Of a stretch of 47,373 nucleotides of DNA, positions 24,079 to 34,000 are shown one piece after another. Source of the DNA: Chthonomonadaceae bacterium (lineage in GTDB: Bacteria; Armatimonadota; Chthonomonadetes; Chthonomonadales; Chthonomonadaceae); NCBI GenBank assembly GCA_025352825.1, contig JANXSG010000070.1, forward strand, positions 1 through 47,373, in the 5' to 3' direction. Under the pieces are notes generated by a model. The model saw only the letters and a list, made by a program, of their open reading frames with translations, was not told the origin of the DNA and did no database searches. Within the stretch, counting starts at the first letter, position 1, and each line of letters begins with the position of its first letter. Both the position numbers and the translations under genes were made by a program.

Positions 24079-26634
24079 ATGCCCGACTATGAACCTCTCG
24101 ATCTAATATCTGTTTACAACACTGGAACAGAACTCTTCGAACCGAATCGAACCCCTAGAATCTCGGAACAGACATTTCATGGCCTGCCGTTTCGGATCGG
24201 CGATGGAAGTAATAAATCCTGTTTTTTAGTCTTCGGAATGGAACCCTCTCTCTCGCATGACCCTGTATCAATCTCTATTGGTAAGTTTGCGAAGCGACTC
24301 ATTTTTGCTCATGTTCAATTAAATAGTCGTTTGCATGAAGGTGATCCGGTCGGCCGCACAGTCGCCCAGTACATGTTCGTGTATAAGGATGGCGAGAGTG
24401 TTACGGTTCCTATTCGTGAGCGATTCGAAATTGCTGTAATACCGACCGGCTGGGGAGAGCTTCCTTTTGTGGCGATTCCGGATGGTAAAGATAGGATGAT
24501 AGATCGTTTTGAAGGGCATTGGGGTAATAGCGGCCATCGTTTGAAGGAGGTGGAACAGGCATCTCCGGGATGTTACTACTTATGGGACTGGCAGAATCCA
24601 CGTCCGAATGTTGAAGTAGATTATGTCGAGATACAACCTAATACAGAAAGAGACTCCTGGTTTCCAAACTTCCTCATAGCCGCAGTCACGCTAAGCAATC
24701 TTGACGAAGAGCCTTTCCGAAGAACCGCGAATACCGCCGTTAAATTGACTCTGCTTAACGAAGAGAATGCCGGCAAGAGATTTGCCCTCGGTGTCGAGGT
24801 AGATCGTGGGGTGGCTAACTATCCTTTTCCACTATCGCAAATCTCTACTGAAGAGTTCGAGAGCGATCCACTCAAAGGCTGGGGCGAGCAAAATGGTTCG
24901 GGCAGCAGCCCAGCCTACGTAGAAATCGCGGCCACACCATCGGCGACCGTGACCGTAAAACAGGATTCCAAGACACTCGGCGAAGCGAACTGGGGAGCAC
25001 TGGAACTCAAGAAAACGGTCGAAACAGAGCGAGTGCGCTTCGAGATAGTCGATACTGGCCGAAACTGGGTACATACTACCGTTCTGGACGATGCTACGGG
25101 GAAGCCAATTCCATGCCGTGTTCATTTCCGAACACAAGAGGGTATCCCATACGCGCCGCATGGACATCATCCCCATGTAAACTCCGATCTGGGAACATGG
25201 CATATCGATGTCGGCGGTGATGTGCGCCTGGGAAGAATGACCTATGCTTATACCGATGGAAAATGTCAGGGGTGGCTGCCGCGGGGTGAGGTGATTGTCG
25301 ATGTCGCACGGGGTTATGAATACGAACCGCTCCGAACTCGTGTCGATATCAAGCCGGGTCAGCGGGAGTTGACGCTGCGCTTAAAACGCACAGATGATCT
25401 TAATAAGGACGGTTGGTATAGCGGCGACACGCATGTCCATTTCCTCTCGTCGCAAGGCGCTCTCACGGAAGCTGCCGGGGAAGATCTCGATGTGGTCAAC
25501 CTGCTGTTATCACAGTGGGGGCATCTTTTTACGAACACCGAGGAGTTTACAGGGCAGGCTGTAAAATCCGGCGATGGCGAAACCATCGTGTATGCCTCGC
25601 AGGAGAACAGGCAGCATTTGCTGGGGCATCTCACACTGCTGGGTTTGAAAGAGCCTGTTATGCCCTGGTGCTCTGATGGACCGAGCGAGGCCGAGATGGG
25701 CGGAAATCTGGAGACGACACTTTCGCACTGGGCCGATGCCTGCCATGCACAAGGTGGAACCGTGGTAATTCCGCACCTGCCAAACCCCAACGGAGAACCC
25801 GCGGCTCTTATTGCCACTGGTCGGGCAGATGCAGTGGAGATGCTTATCCACAATCCATTCTTCCATTTGGAGTACTATCGCTATCTGAATGGCGGCTATA
25901 AACTGCCGCTCGCCGGTGGTACGGATAAAATGGATAGCGGAGTCCCAGTAGGGCTGTATCGTACCTATGCTCATATTCCTGCCGACGAACCATTCACATA
26001 TGATAACTGGTGCAGAGCTTTGAGAAGCGGCTGCACATTCCTTTCGGGCGGACCGATTTTGCGTTTCACTGTGAACGGGCAGCCCATCGGCAGCACCATA
26101 CCTCTTGGTCGGGATGGTGGCACAGTCGAGGTCGAAGCTACGGCGACGAGCATCTTCCCCATCCACTCACTAGAGATCGTACAGGGGGTTCATCCATCGC
26201 AGCAGAATAGTGCAGATTCAATATTTCGGGTAGCAGCATCCACCGAAGATTCGAAAGGAACTCACAGACTCCATCTGAAAGCGACTCTCAAAATCGATGG
26301 CGCGAACTGGCTCTGCGCACGCTGTGGAGGCATGAATTATACTGCAATGAGGCATCACGACAGCTGGTCAAGAGGGATTATGGCGCACACCTCGCCGATC
26401 TATCTGGCTAGCGGCGGAGCATACGATGTGTTCAGTGCAGATACCGCACACTACATGTTGACTCTGTTGGATGGCAGTCTGGAATATATCCGTAAGCGCG
26501 CTCCCCAGTGGACACCTGGTACTGTGACACATCACCATGGCGAACACGATCATCAGGCATTCCTGGAGCGGCCATTTCAGGAAGCCATCGCAGCGATCCA
26601 CAATAATTTGCACAAGCATGGAATCCCGCACTGA
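24079..26634 (+). CDS. CehA/McbA family PHP-type metallohydrolase
   Basis: 851 residues from ATG 24079, with AGGAG before it; an upstream in-frame start at 24049 lacks a site. The N-terminal 400 residues are beta-rich with no signal peptide. The PHP metal-binding start GWYSGDTHVH is at 445-454. Further metal ligands are likely in GTVVIPHLPNPNGEPA (about 555-570) and PLAGGTDKMDSGVPVG (about 611-626). A C-terminal beta domain follows, with a His-rich segment (HHHGEHDHQ) near the end that may hold metal. CehA hydrolyses carbaryl and McbA is similar, but most members act on unknown phosphoester or carboxyester substrates. It is flanked by intergenic gaps and seems monocistronic. Confidence 0.85.
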   Translation: MPDYEPLDLISVYNTGTELFEPNRTPRISEQTFHGLPFRIGDGSNKSCFLVFGMEPSLSHDPVSISIGKFAKRLIFAHVQLNSRLHEGDPVGRTVAQYMFVYKDGESVTVPIRERFEIAVIPTGWGELPFVAIPDGKDRMIDRFEGHWGNSGHRLKEVEQASPGCYYLWDWQNPRPNVEVDYVEIQPNTERDSWFPNFLIAAVTLSNLDEEPFRRTANTAVKLTLLNEENAGKRFALGVEVDRGVANYPFPLSQISTEEFESDPLKGWGEQNGSGSSPAYVEIAATPSATVTVKQDSKTLGEANWGALELKKTVETERVRFEIVDTGRNWVHTTVLDDATGKPIPCRVHFRTQEGIPYAPHGHHPHVNSDLGTWHIDVGGDVRLGRMTYAYTDGKCQGWLPRGEVIVDVARGYEYEPLRTRVDIKPGQRELTLRLKRTDDLNKDGWYSGDTHVHFLSSQGALTEAAGEDLDVVNLLLSQWGHLFTNTEEFTGQAVKSGDGETIVYASQENRQHLLGHLTLLGLKEPVMPWCSDGPSEAEMGGNLETTLSHWADACHAQGGTVVIPHLPNPNGEPAALIATGRADAVEMLIHNPFFHLEYYRYLNGGYKLPLAGGTDKMDSGVPVGLYRTYAHIPADEPFTYDNWCRALRSGCTFLSGGPILRFTVNGQPIGSTIPLGRDGGTVEVEATATSIFPIHSLEIVQGVHPSQQNSADSIFRVAASTEDSKGTHRLHLKATLKIDGANWLCARCGGMNYTAMRHHDSWSRGIMAHTSPIYLASGGAYDVFSADTAHYMLTLLDGSLEYIRKRAPQWTPGTVTHHHGEHDHQAFLERPFQEAIAAIHNNLHKHGIPH

Positions 26635-26641
26635 TAGGCAG

Positions 26642-27247
26642 CTACAGCTCTGTTTCGGTTGGTAGAAGATCACCTAGTTTAATAGATGCCTTCGGGTGAT
26701 CTGTAAGTGTAAGTTGATCATTATCATTCACCACATCAACTACTGCATACCCTTTTGAACTAGGTTTGCTATGGCAGTACATTTTTCGGTTAAGGATATC
26801 AGCCACCCAGTACTCCTGTATGCCCACGCGAGCATACAAGAGTGCTTTGGTATGCATATCAAAGCGAAGTGAAGCATCGGAAACCTCCACGATGAGTAGA
26901 ATATCCGTTGGTGAAGGATGGCGATCAACGTAACTGGTTGTAGGTTCTAGCGTTACTGCAATATCAGGTTCTGGCTCATTCGATTTTCCCGAAATTCCAG
27001 GTATTGTAATAGGTTCTTGAGTCTGAACGAAGCGATTGCCAAATACTATCATCAACCATTCAGCTATTAAATTTAGAACAATTCGATGCGGCGGTTTCTG
27101 TCCCATTTTGGATAGTATCTCTCCATCAATTAGTTCCCAGCGGCCCTGAAGTTCCCCTTGTTCCATCAAACGATAACACTCTCTTCGTGTCCATCGTTTG
27201 CGCTGTGGGAATATCTCATTTTCCGGTGTAATCAGGGTACTAGTCAT
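26642..27247 (-). CDS. Uma2 family (DUF820) PD-(D/E)XK nuclease-fold protein
   Basis: 201 residues; AAGGA stands 11 bases before the ATG. The family signature reads LMEQGELQGRWELIDGEILS (about 28-47), then EPDIAVTLEP (about 92-101), LLIVEVSDASLRFDMHTKAL (about 117-136) and LYARVGIQEYWVADILNRKM. The Asp of EPDI and the E-V-S-D/K set match the PD-(D/E)XK core. The family is found in large numbers in Cyanobacteria, Chloroflexota and Armatimonadota; its role is unknown though it has been linked to mobile elements or defence. It converges with the CehA gene only seven bases from that stop. Confidence 0.92.
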   Translation of the reverse strand: MTSTLITPENEIFPQRKRWTRRECYRLMEQGELQGRWELIDGEILSKMGQKPPHRIVLNLIAEWLMIVFGNRFVQTQEPITIPGISGKSNEPEPDIAVTLEPTTSYVDRHPSPTDILLIVEVSDASLRFDMHTKALLYARVGIQEYWVADILNRKMYCHSKPSSKGYAVVDVVNDNDQLTLTDHPKASIKLGDLLPTETEL

Positions 27248-27402
27248 CGTTCGATATCCTTAAAATGGTGCTGTTTCATCTTCATCTATTATACCATTCT
27301 CTTACACCGCAGACTGTTATCGCCTAACTTAACTAGGCTGTCGGGTTGTGAATGTAATCCAAAATATCATCGCGTGCACTTTTGGCTTCAGATATTGTTC
27401 AT

Positions 27403-28965
27403 TTAGGAAGGAGGAGCAGCCTCAGGTTTGGGTTCCGCGACTTCCACCTTTGCCCCGTCAGAAAGCTCGTACTGGCCTGTACTGACTACTCTATCACCTG
27501 CCTTGACCCCTTCTATGATCTCAATTCCCGGCTTTCCTGCAGCGCCAGAGTGTATCTCTCTAAAATGCGCCACTCCATCTGCACTCACCTGGAATATCCC
27601 ATCCTTGCCCTCTTTTTGAACGACGCATACCGCAGGCACTACCACGGCATGACTGTTCGTTCTTAGCACCACGACCGCACTTAAATAGGCGCCAGGCCGT
27701 GCGGTTCCTTCATGATTATCAGCACTAAGGCGTACCTTCATAAGGTTTGTCTGTGGATCGACCTGACCCACAGTGATCACAGACCCTTTCAAATCCAAGC
27801 CTGGAATAGCCGGTTCGTAGATCGTTGAAATCATTCCAGGCTTCAACTTCGCTCCCTCCTCTGCGGAAATATTGCATACCAGATTCAGTGATGATGAACT
27901 TCCGATTTCCAGTAACGGTGTCGCTGGATCTGCCATATCTCCCGGATTCGAATTTCTTCGCACGACAATACCGTCAATGGGAGATTTCAGTTCTGAATAA
28001 CCGGACGCAACTTTAGCCGATTCCAGATCAGCTTTTTTCTGTGTAGCTGTATTCAGACCTGCGCGACTCTCTTCACTCTTCATCGCCACTAGCACTGCTC
28101 CCTGTTTCGCTTGAGTGAGGGCTGTTTCCGCTTGAGTAACTTTCGTAGTCCCGCTCTCTCGTGCCAGGTTGAAGAGCTCTTCTGCCTGAGTGACTCTCAG
28201 AACTGCAGAATTCAAATCCTCACTTCTTGCCCCGACTTTGATAAGGCTAAGCTGCTGCTGAACGGATGCCAAAGCTGCATTTGCAACTTGAACGGCTGTA
28301 TGTGCATCCTCGAGTTGTCGGCGTGAGTCAACACCTTTCTCAAATAACATCGAGGTTCTTTTGTCTTCCGAAGCAGCCCGATCACTGTTAACCTGAGCCT
28401 GCTTAACGGTAAGTTCTGCCTGGACAATCTCCTGTTTCCGTGCTCCAGCTCTCAGTTTGGCGAGATCAGTTCTGGCCAATTCCAGTCCTATTTGAGCCTG
28501 CTTTACACTGCTTTCTCTGTCTAATTTAGCTGCTGTCAGAGCCAGTTCACCGAGGGCCAAAGCACTCGTATGATCCTGCTGCGCAGCGTGCAAAGCAAGA
28601 TTCGATTGATTGGCAAGCGCGGAAGCTGAGCTAAGTGCTGACTGTGCACTTTTCTGCTGTGCTTGAAGAAGCCCGTTCTCAAGAACCGCCACTAACTGAC
28701 CACTATGAACACGTTCGCCTTCTCGCACGAGAATAGATCTTATCCTTGCCGGACTCATTGCAGCTACCTTAACAGAATAACCCTGGGCGGGACTAAGCAC
28801 ACCTTGAACAGTTAGGGTCTCTTCCATAGAATGGATAGCTGCCGTCGAGATTTCAACTCTTGCTGGATCAGCCGCATGATCTTCTGGTTTAGCGGCAGAA
28901 TCTCCCTGTTTTCCACACCCAAACAAAAAAACGAGAGCGCAGGCCAGCAGGTAAACCAAAAGCAT
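27403..28965 (-). CDS. RND-type efflux periplasmic adaptor (membrane fusion lipoprotein)
   Basis: 520 residues from ATG 28963-28965 (GGAG eight bases before); a longer frame reading into the repeat at 28997-29166 is not credible. Lipobox VFLFGC sits near residue 16. The barrel-sandwich half GYSVKVAAMSPARIRSILVREGERVHSG (about 60-87) is followed by an unusually long Ala/Gln-rich coiled-coil hairpin (about 95-320). The second lipoyl half is YSELKSPIDGIVVRRNSNPG (about 326-345), then a beta-barrel and a membrane-proximal domain ending in VKAGDRVVSTGQYELSDGAKVEV. It would link an inner-membrane pump to an outer-membrane channel; neither partner is in the window. It follows zwf on the same strand after the repeat. 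Confidence 0.92.
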   Translation of the reverse strand: MLLVYLLACALVFLFGCGKQGDSAAKPEDHAADPARVEISTAAIHSMEETLTVQGVLSPAQGYSVKVAAMSPARIRSILVREGERVHSGQLVAVLENGLLQAQQKSAQSALSSASALANQSNLALHAAQQDHTSALALGELALTAAKLDRESSVKQAQIGLELARTDLAKLRAGARKQEIVQAELTVKQAQVNSDRAASEDKRTSMLFEKGVDSRRQLEDAHTAVQVANAALASVQQQLSLIKVGARSEDLNSAVLRVTQAEELFNLARESGTTKVTQAETALTQAKQGAVLVAMKSEESRAGLNTATQKKADLESAKVASGYSELKSPIDGIVVRRNSNPGDMADPATPLLEIGSSSSLNLVCNISAEEGAKLKPGMISTIYEPAIPGLDLKGSVITVGQVDPQTNLMKVRLSADNHEGTARPGAYLSAVVVLRTNSHAVVVPAVCVVQKEGKDGIFQVSADGVAHFREIHSGAAGKPGIEIIEGVKAGDRVVSTGQYELSDGAKVEVAEPKPEAAPPS

Positions 28966-28996
28966 ATTGCCTGACTCCACTGACCCCTTCGCTGCT

Positions 28997-29166
28997 CGCA
29001 CAAACGATAAAACTGTTTGCGCCAGGGAAGGGGGAGAGTCAAAAACAGAAGTTCCCCCTTCCCTCCGAGGAACGAGGGAATCAGGGAAGGGGGTTAGGGG
29101 GTTAGGCAGATTTTCCCTCCGAGGAACTAGAGAATCAGCGAAGAGGGTTAAGGGTTTAGGCAGATT
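28997..29166. repeat. Partial MITE-like repeat with a duplicated half
   Basis: The core 28997-29108 matches the interior of 10873-11094: an ACAAACGATAAAAC hairpin, TTCCCCCTTCCCTCCGAGG, then a G-rich arm ending GGTTAGGCAGATT. The segment 29110-29166 is a second, diverged copy of the last half (CCCTCCGAGGAACT, then AATCAGCGAAGAGGG and TTTAGGCAGATT). The terminal inverted repeats are missing. It lies between zwf and the efflux-adaptor gene. Confidence 0.8.
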
Positions 29167-29171
29167 ATTTT

Positions 29172-30674
29172 TTAACATGGGAAGTTCCAACCACGCCCTC
29201 CTGTAAGCAGTTTTTGGGCAGCTTCCGGCCCCCAGGTTCCTGCCGCGTAGTTCGGAAAAAGCGGACATGTGAGATTGTGCCATGAATTCAGTATTGGTGT
29301 GATAATACTCCAGGCCTCCTCCACTTCATCGTTTCGTGCGAAGAGTGAGGCGTCGCCACGCACTGCATCGAGTATCAAGCGTTCGTAGGCATCCCGGATG
29401 GGAGTATCAAAGGCAGATCCGTATTTAAAATCCATCCGCACAGGCTGAATATTCATTTGTGGCCCTGGCTCTTTACTAATTATCTCCATGGAAGCGCCTT
29501 CATCAGGCTGTATGCGTATGGTTAGACGATTTGGCTTCAAGGATCCACTCCCAAGTCGAGCAAAAAGGACTTCGGGAATTGCCTTAAACTGAATCTGAAC
29601 TTCAGTCACTCGCTTCGGCATACGCTTGCCAGCCTGTACATAGAAAGGAACTCCCGCCCATCTCCAGTTTTCAATTGAAAACTGAAATGCGGCGAACGTC
29701 TCAGTCTGTGAATCTGCTGCAACTCCCTCTTCCACACGATATCCTACGAGATCATCTTTATCCCCATGCCCATATTGACCACGAACAGTATATCGGGCTA
29801 CATCATCTAGCTCGAACCTACGTATAGCCTTCAGAACTTTCACTTTTTCATCGCGAACCGAATCCGCATCCAGTGAAACAGGTGGCTCCATGGCAATGAG
29901 AGTCAATACCTGAAGTGCGTGATTCTGCACAATATCCCGAGTAATACCAGATTTCTCGAAGTAGTTGCCGCGTCCTTCCATTCCAAGAGTTTCTGCGACA
30001 GTAATCTGGATATTATCGATATAGTTCTTGTTCCAAATCGGCTCAAATATCTGATTGGCGAAGCGCAGAACAAGAATGTTTTGAACTGTTTCTTTACCGA
30101 GATAGTGATCAATTCTATAGACCTGATCTTCTTTGAAAACGGATGCTAATTCTTGATTTAGCGCCTTTGCTGTTTCCAGATCATATCCAAAAGGCTTCTC
30201 GATAATCAACCTCGACCATCCTTTATGATCTCCGGTTAAATTTAACCCAGCCTCGCCGAGGTGATGTACAATCTCACTGAAGTTATCAGGAGGCGTGGCG
30301 AGATAGAACAGTCTATTACCACCTAGTTTATGCTCCTGATCTAACTCTGCAAGACGAATTCCCAGGTTTTTGTAACCTTCAGAGTCATCGAGATTAGATC
30401 GGTGGTAGTACAGCCTGGCAGAAAAAGATTCCCACTCAGCGCCTTCTGTGGAAAGCTGCGGTGCAAACTCGGTGATAGCTTGTTTCATGTCAGCGCGAAA
30501 GGCAGAATCGTCTTTGTCTCGTCGGGCGAAAGCAACTACTACGAATGGATCTGGAAGCAGTCCGCTACAATGCAGGCTGTAGAGTGCGGGAACTATTTTT
30601 CTTCGCGTTAAGTCGCCAGTGGCGCCAAAAAGCACGAATGCACATGGATCTAAATTTTCGTTAGGACGTATCAC
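29172..30674 (-). CDS. zwf: Glucose-6-phosphate dehydrogenase
   Basis: 500 residues from GTG 30672-30674, which has AGGGAG about eight bases before it and gives the usual length; the open frame extends a further 86 codons into two palindromic repeats and is not a real start. The NADP-binding site FVLFGATGDLTRRKIVPALY lies at about 14-33. The active-site segment VYRIDHYLGKETVQN carries the catalytic His (about residue 185). The substrate-binding YFEKSGITRDIVQNHALQVL block is present, and the end ...NYAAGTWGPEAAQKLL matches the family. It catalyses the first step of the oxidative pentose phosphate pathway. No gnd or pgl gene is adjacent. Confidence 0.95.
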   Translation of the reverse strand: MIRPNENLDPCAFVLFGATGDLTRRKIVPALYSLHCSGLLPDPFVVVAFARRDKDDSAFRADMKQAITEFAPQLSTEGAEWESFSARLYYHRSNLDDSEGYKNLGIRLAELDQEHKLGGNRLFYLATPPDNFSEIVHHLGEAGLNLTGDHKGWSRLIIEKPFGYDLETAKALNQELASVFKEDQVYRIDHYLGKETVQNILVLRFANQIFEPIWNKNYIDNIQITVAETLGMEGRGNYFEKSGITRDIVQNHALQVLTLIAMEPPVSLDADSVRDEKVKVLKAIRRFELDDVARYTVRGQYGHGDKDDLVGYRVEEGVAADSQTETFAAFQFSIENWRWAGVPFYVQAGKRMPKRVTEVQIQFKAIPEVLFARLGSGSLKPNRLTIRIQPDEGASMEIISKEPGPQMNIQPVRMDFKYGSAFDTPIRDAYERLILDAVRGDASLFARNDEVEEAWSIITPILNSWHNLTCPLFPNYAAGTWGPEAAQKLLTGGRGWNFPC

Positions 30675-30714
30675 TACTTGCTCCCTGGATTTACGAATAT
30701 GAGAGGTTTCAGTT

Positions 30715-30775
30715 ACCTCACCCCCCGTCCCCTCTCCCATCTTGCTCGTTCCTCGCAAAGGAGAGAGGTGACTAT
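30715..30775. repeat. C-rich palindromic intergenic repeat
   Basis: A CACCCCCCGTCCCCTCTCC arm and a GGAGAGAGGTG arm (ending near 30770) can pair across a loop of about 20 bases. It resembles the palindromes at 30866-30895 and 5025-5060 in the CCCCTCTCC core. It lies in the 347-base gap 30675-31021 upstream of zwf. Confidence 0.55.
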
Positions 30776-30865
30776 GTCCTGAGATCCTCAAATTTACGTT
30801 ATGTTTTAAACTAATCGAAATTGTTTCCTCGAAGTGGAAACATAGAATACCAAATATCTTTATCT

Positions 30866-30895
30866 CCCCCTCTCCCGAAGCTTCGGGAGAGGGGG
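30866..30895. repeat. 30-bp perfect palindrome
   Basis: The halves 30866-30880 (CCCCCTCTCCCGAAG) and 30881-30895 are exact reverse complements with no loop. The hairpin at 5025-5060 shares CCCCTCTCCC-AAGCTTC-GAGGGG, so this is a dispersed palindromic family. It lies between the S55-like gene and zwf, where it could serve as a terminator for the former, whose stop lies just past it on the other side, or as a promoter-blocking hairpin. Confidence 0.75.
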
Positions 30896-31021
30896 TCGGG
30901 GGGTGAGGGCTGAATCTAAAGAATTCAACCAATTGCGAATAACTAACTCTCGATTTGACCTTTCCTCACGCGAACCAAATTATCGTAATAGGGGCAGGGA
31001 AGACAGCCGGGCTGTAAATTG

Positions 31022-34000
31022 TTAGGGCACATCAATATTAATCATTTCGCTTTTATGATTTCCGGCTGAGTTAAACGCTTGAATTTCAAGAGAGTGTTTG
31101 CCTGTTGTCAAGGCAGAACTGAGAATTCGGAACTCTTCACGAGAGGAATCGAACAGGCCGTCTTGTGGAACGGCAGCAGTCCAATCACCGCCATCTATTC
31201 TGAACTGAACTCCTATAATCGCAGCCAACCCCTGAGAAACAGTTCCCGTTATCTGAACCCGATGATCTGCAGTGTATCCTGGTGCGGCAGCATTAAAAAC
31301 TGGAAGTGCATTGCAGATGATGAATGGTTCTGATATTGCTTCTCCGGTAAGTGAATCGACTGCATTACTCACTGCATCCGATGCGACTACGCGCAGACGG
31401 TATACTCCATCAGTCATTCGGCTTGTATCCCAACGCTTGGAATTCTCTTTTAATAAGGAAGACGTTTTCGCACTGGATCCTGCTGACACCGTGCCAGCAC
31501 CCTGTACTAATGCATTTTTGAGTTTATCCGAAATAGCCTTGTCACTGTCCAAGTTTTTTTTAAGTTCATCGACAGTTGACGTTTTTCCTAGGGATACAGT
31601 ATTTGAAGTTTCTAAGGATTCGATGGGCTTCCAGCTCACTCCATCATCCGAAGTGCAGCTCAAAGTGTATGTCAGAGTGTCGTTATCTGCGTCCAGCGCC
31701 TGCCAGCGAGGCTGCTGGCTGTGAGACCAGTTCTCTCCTCCCAGCGGGGATTGAAAAACAACACGCGGAGGCTGATTTTTTGGCATATATCCTATACTGA
31801 TCTCACGGATTCCCGGACTATTTTCACTGAGATTCTGATTGGCATTTCCTTCAAACACTATTCGATACTGAATAAAACGTGCAGACGGACTAATAACGCG
31901 CCCTTCATTTGCAAGCCCTGCCCTCATTTTAACTAATTCCCATTTACTCCAGCTAATATCAGGCTCCGAAAGGGGGCCAGTTCGTGTGTAGACATGTGCT
32001 ACGAGACCAGTTGGGAAGCTTCCCTGCCAGCGTATTTCGCCCCACTGGCTTGCAATTTTCGCATCGTGGATTACCGATTCGAAAGTACCTGTCTGTTTCT
32101 CTACCGTTGATGGTTGGGATATATATATCTCCCCAACATTTCCCGTACCAGCAGCTACGCCTCCATTGGGGAGGATTGCAATACTCAGAAAATCTACATC
32201 TCTTGGATTGTCTAGCGGCAGGATATTGGTACGCTGCCACGAGCCATCCTTAGTGGGAAAAATATGATAGACCGTGTTAACAGTAGACGCGTATAGCGAT
32301 CCGTCTGGCGCAGTGCGCATCGCGGTATAGAAACTCCCCGGTTTATCGAACACAGGTGTTGCTGTTCCATCCGGAGCAATCCGACTGATGGAAGCGCGTG
32401 GCCCAGTACCAATGTAGATATTGCCGCTCTTATCAGCAGTGCATGCTGTTATTGCATTGTCTTTTGCATCGTAGAGTGCTGAAGTGGTTCCGTCTACAGA
32501 TATCTTGTATAGGATTCCAGCGTTTCCAGCCCCTGCATAGATATTATCTTTGGAATCAATTGTCATGCAGAGGATGTGGTCGGATTTCGACTCCAGCACA
32601 AGAACAGGAGTAGTTTCAGAAGTTTTATTTTGATCGGCGAAAGGAATTTTATAGATATTGGCGGTGCCGCCCACACCTAAATAGATATCTCCACGGCTGT
32701 TCTGAACCATAGAGAGAATGTAGTTTTCGCGCAGAGTACAGACGAGTGTAAACCTCCCATCCGGTGCTATACGATATACTCTGCCTTTCAGCCCGCTTCC
32801 TGCCCATAGTGAGCCATCTTTAGCGATCAAGAGACTCTGCACGGAGACCACCGGAAGCTGACAGAGAAGGGTCGATACACCAGCTGCAGATATTTTCAAG
32901 ATTTTTCCTGAAGTACCCGTTCCAGCGTAAATGGTTCCATCGGGAGCGCTCGCGAGACACCAGATGTATGTTTCCGGCGTCGATACCAGAAGTTTAAGTG
33001 TAGGCGCCAACTCCAGCAGACCGGCTGCCGTGACGCTTGCCCCATCAAATTTGCCTGCTGCAAAATCGCTCTTTGCAGTCTGCCGCCAAACCTGAACCTG
33101 TCTGCCAACAGGCTTTTCGTTTGGGGGATCCTGATTTACCGGCACCGGAGATTCAAGACTCTCCACTGTCACTACAATTTTGGGATCAGCGCTATTTTTG
33201 ACAGCCGAGGGAGGAACGGTAGTCTTTGGTTTTGATGGCGAAGGTTTTGGAGGCAGCAAAGCAACCATCCACTTTTCGGTCTCTTGGGATAGATTGAGTG
33301 GCGAAGTATCATTGAGAATCGGAGAGACTGAATTTCTTAGAGCGTGTATATTTTTATGAGTACCTTCTGCTTCCATCTCTTCATTGAAAGGAGCGCCTGG
33401 AGTTCCTATTCCAGGCAGGGATGGCTGGTTGACAGAACCGCCAGCTTGTGAACTAGGCCCGTTATAGTTGTTTCCAGCTGGAGGCTCCTGCGTATTTTTT
33501 CGAACTATCATTACCATCAGAGTTTGCTGTCCGCTCACGATGTAGGAAGTGGCCGAGGTCTGCCGAAGTTCATCACGTTCCAGGCGTACTCCAGAGTTTC
33601 TATCCGATCGCATTAATGCAGATATATTAGGAGGAAGCTGACTGAGTTTCTCACCTTCCAGTGCCGGGGCTGCCGTGTTTAGCTGCAGAATAGCTATGAG
33701 ATCGGTGTTGGACTCTTTGTCTTTTAATCGATTAACCATCTGAAGCACATTCACAGGGGGAGTTCTCTGATCCTGCGGGCCGTTGCTGAGAATAAAAGAG
33801 CCAAAGCGCATCACATTCGCCTGTCCCCCACGCACAACGAGTTGATATCTCCCGGTTGGTAAATCCGCTGGAATCTTAATCTTAAGATTCTGGACCTGCT
33901 GTTCACCCCGATATGGCTTCAACGCGACACCCACATCCAGTGTCTCTCCTGGTTCATATCTGCCCTGTTTCAAAAATATGCGTTCAATACCGGCAGTATT

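Noticed and set aside
28966-29283. 106-residue N-terminal extension of the efflux adaptor
   Set aside because: It translates the intergenic repeat (repeated SLVPRRE phrases), and a lipobox signal peptide with its own SD begins at 28965.
30675-30932. 86-residue N-terminal extension of zwf
   Set aside because: It translates palindromic repeats (PPTPSPEASGEGE), while a GTG with a good SD gives the normal G6PD length.
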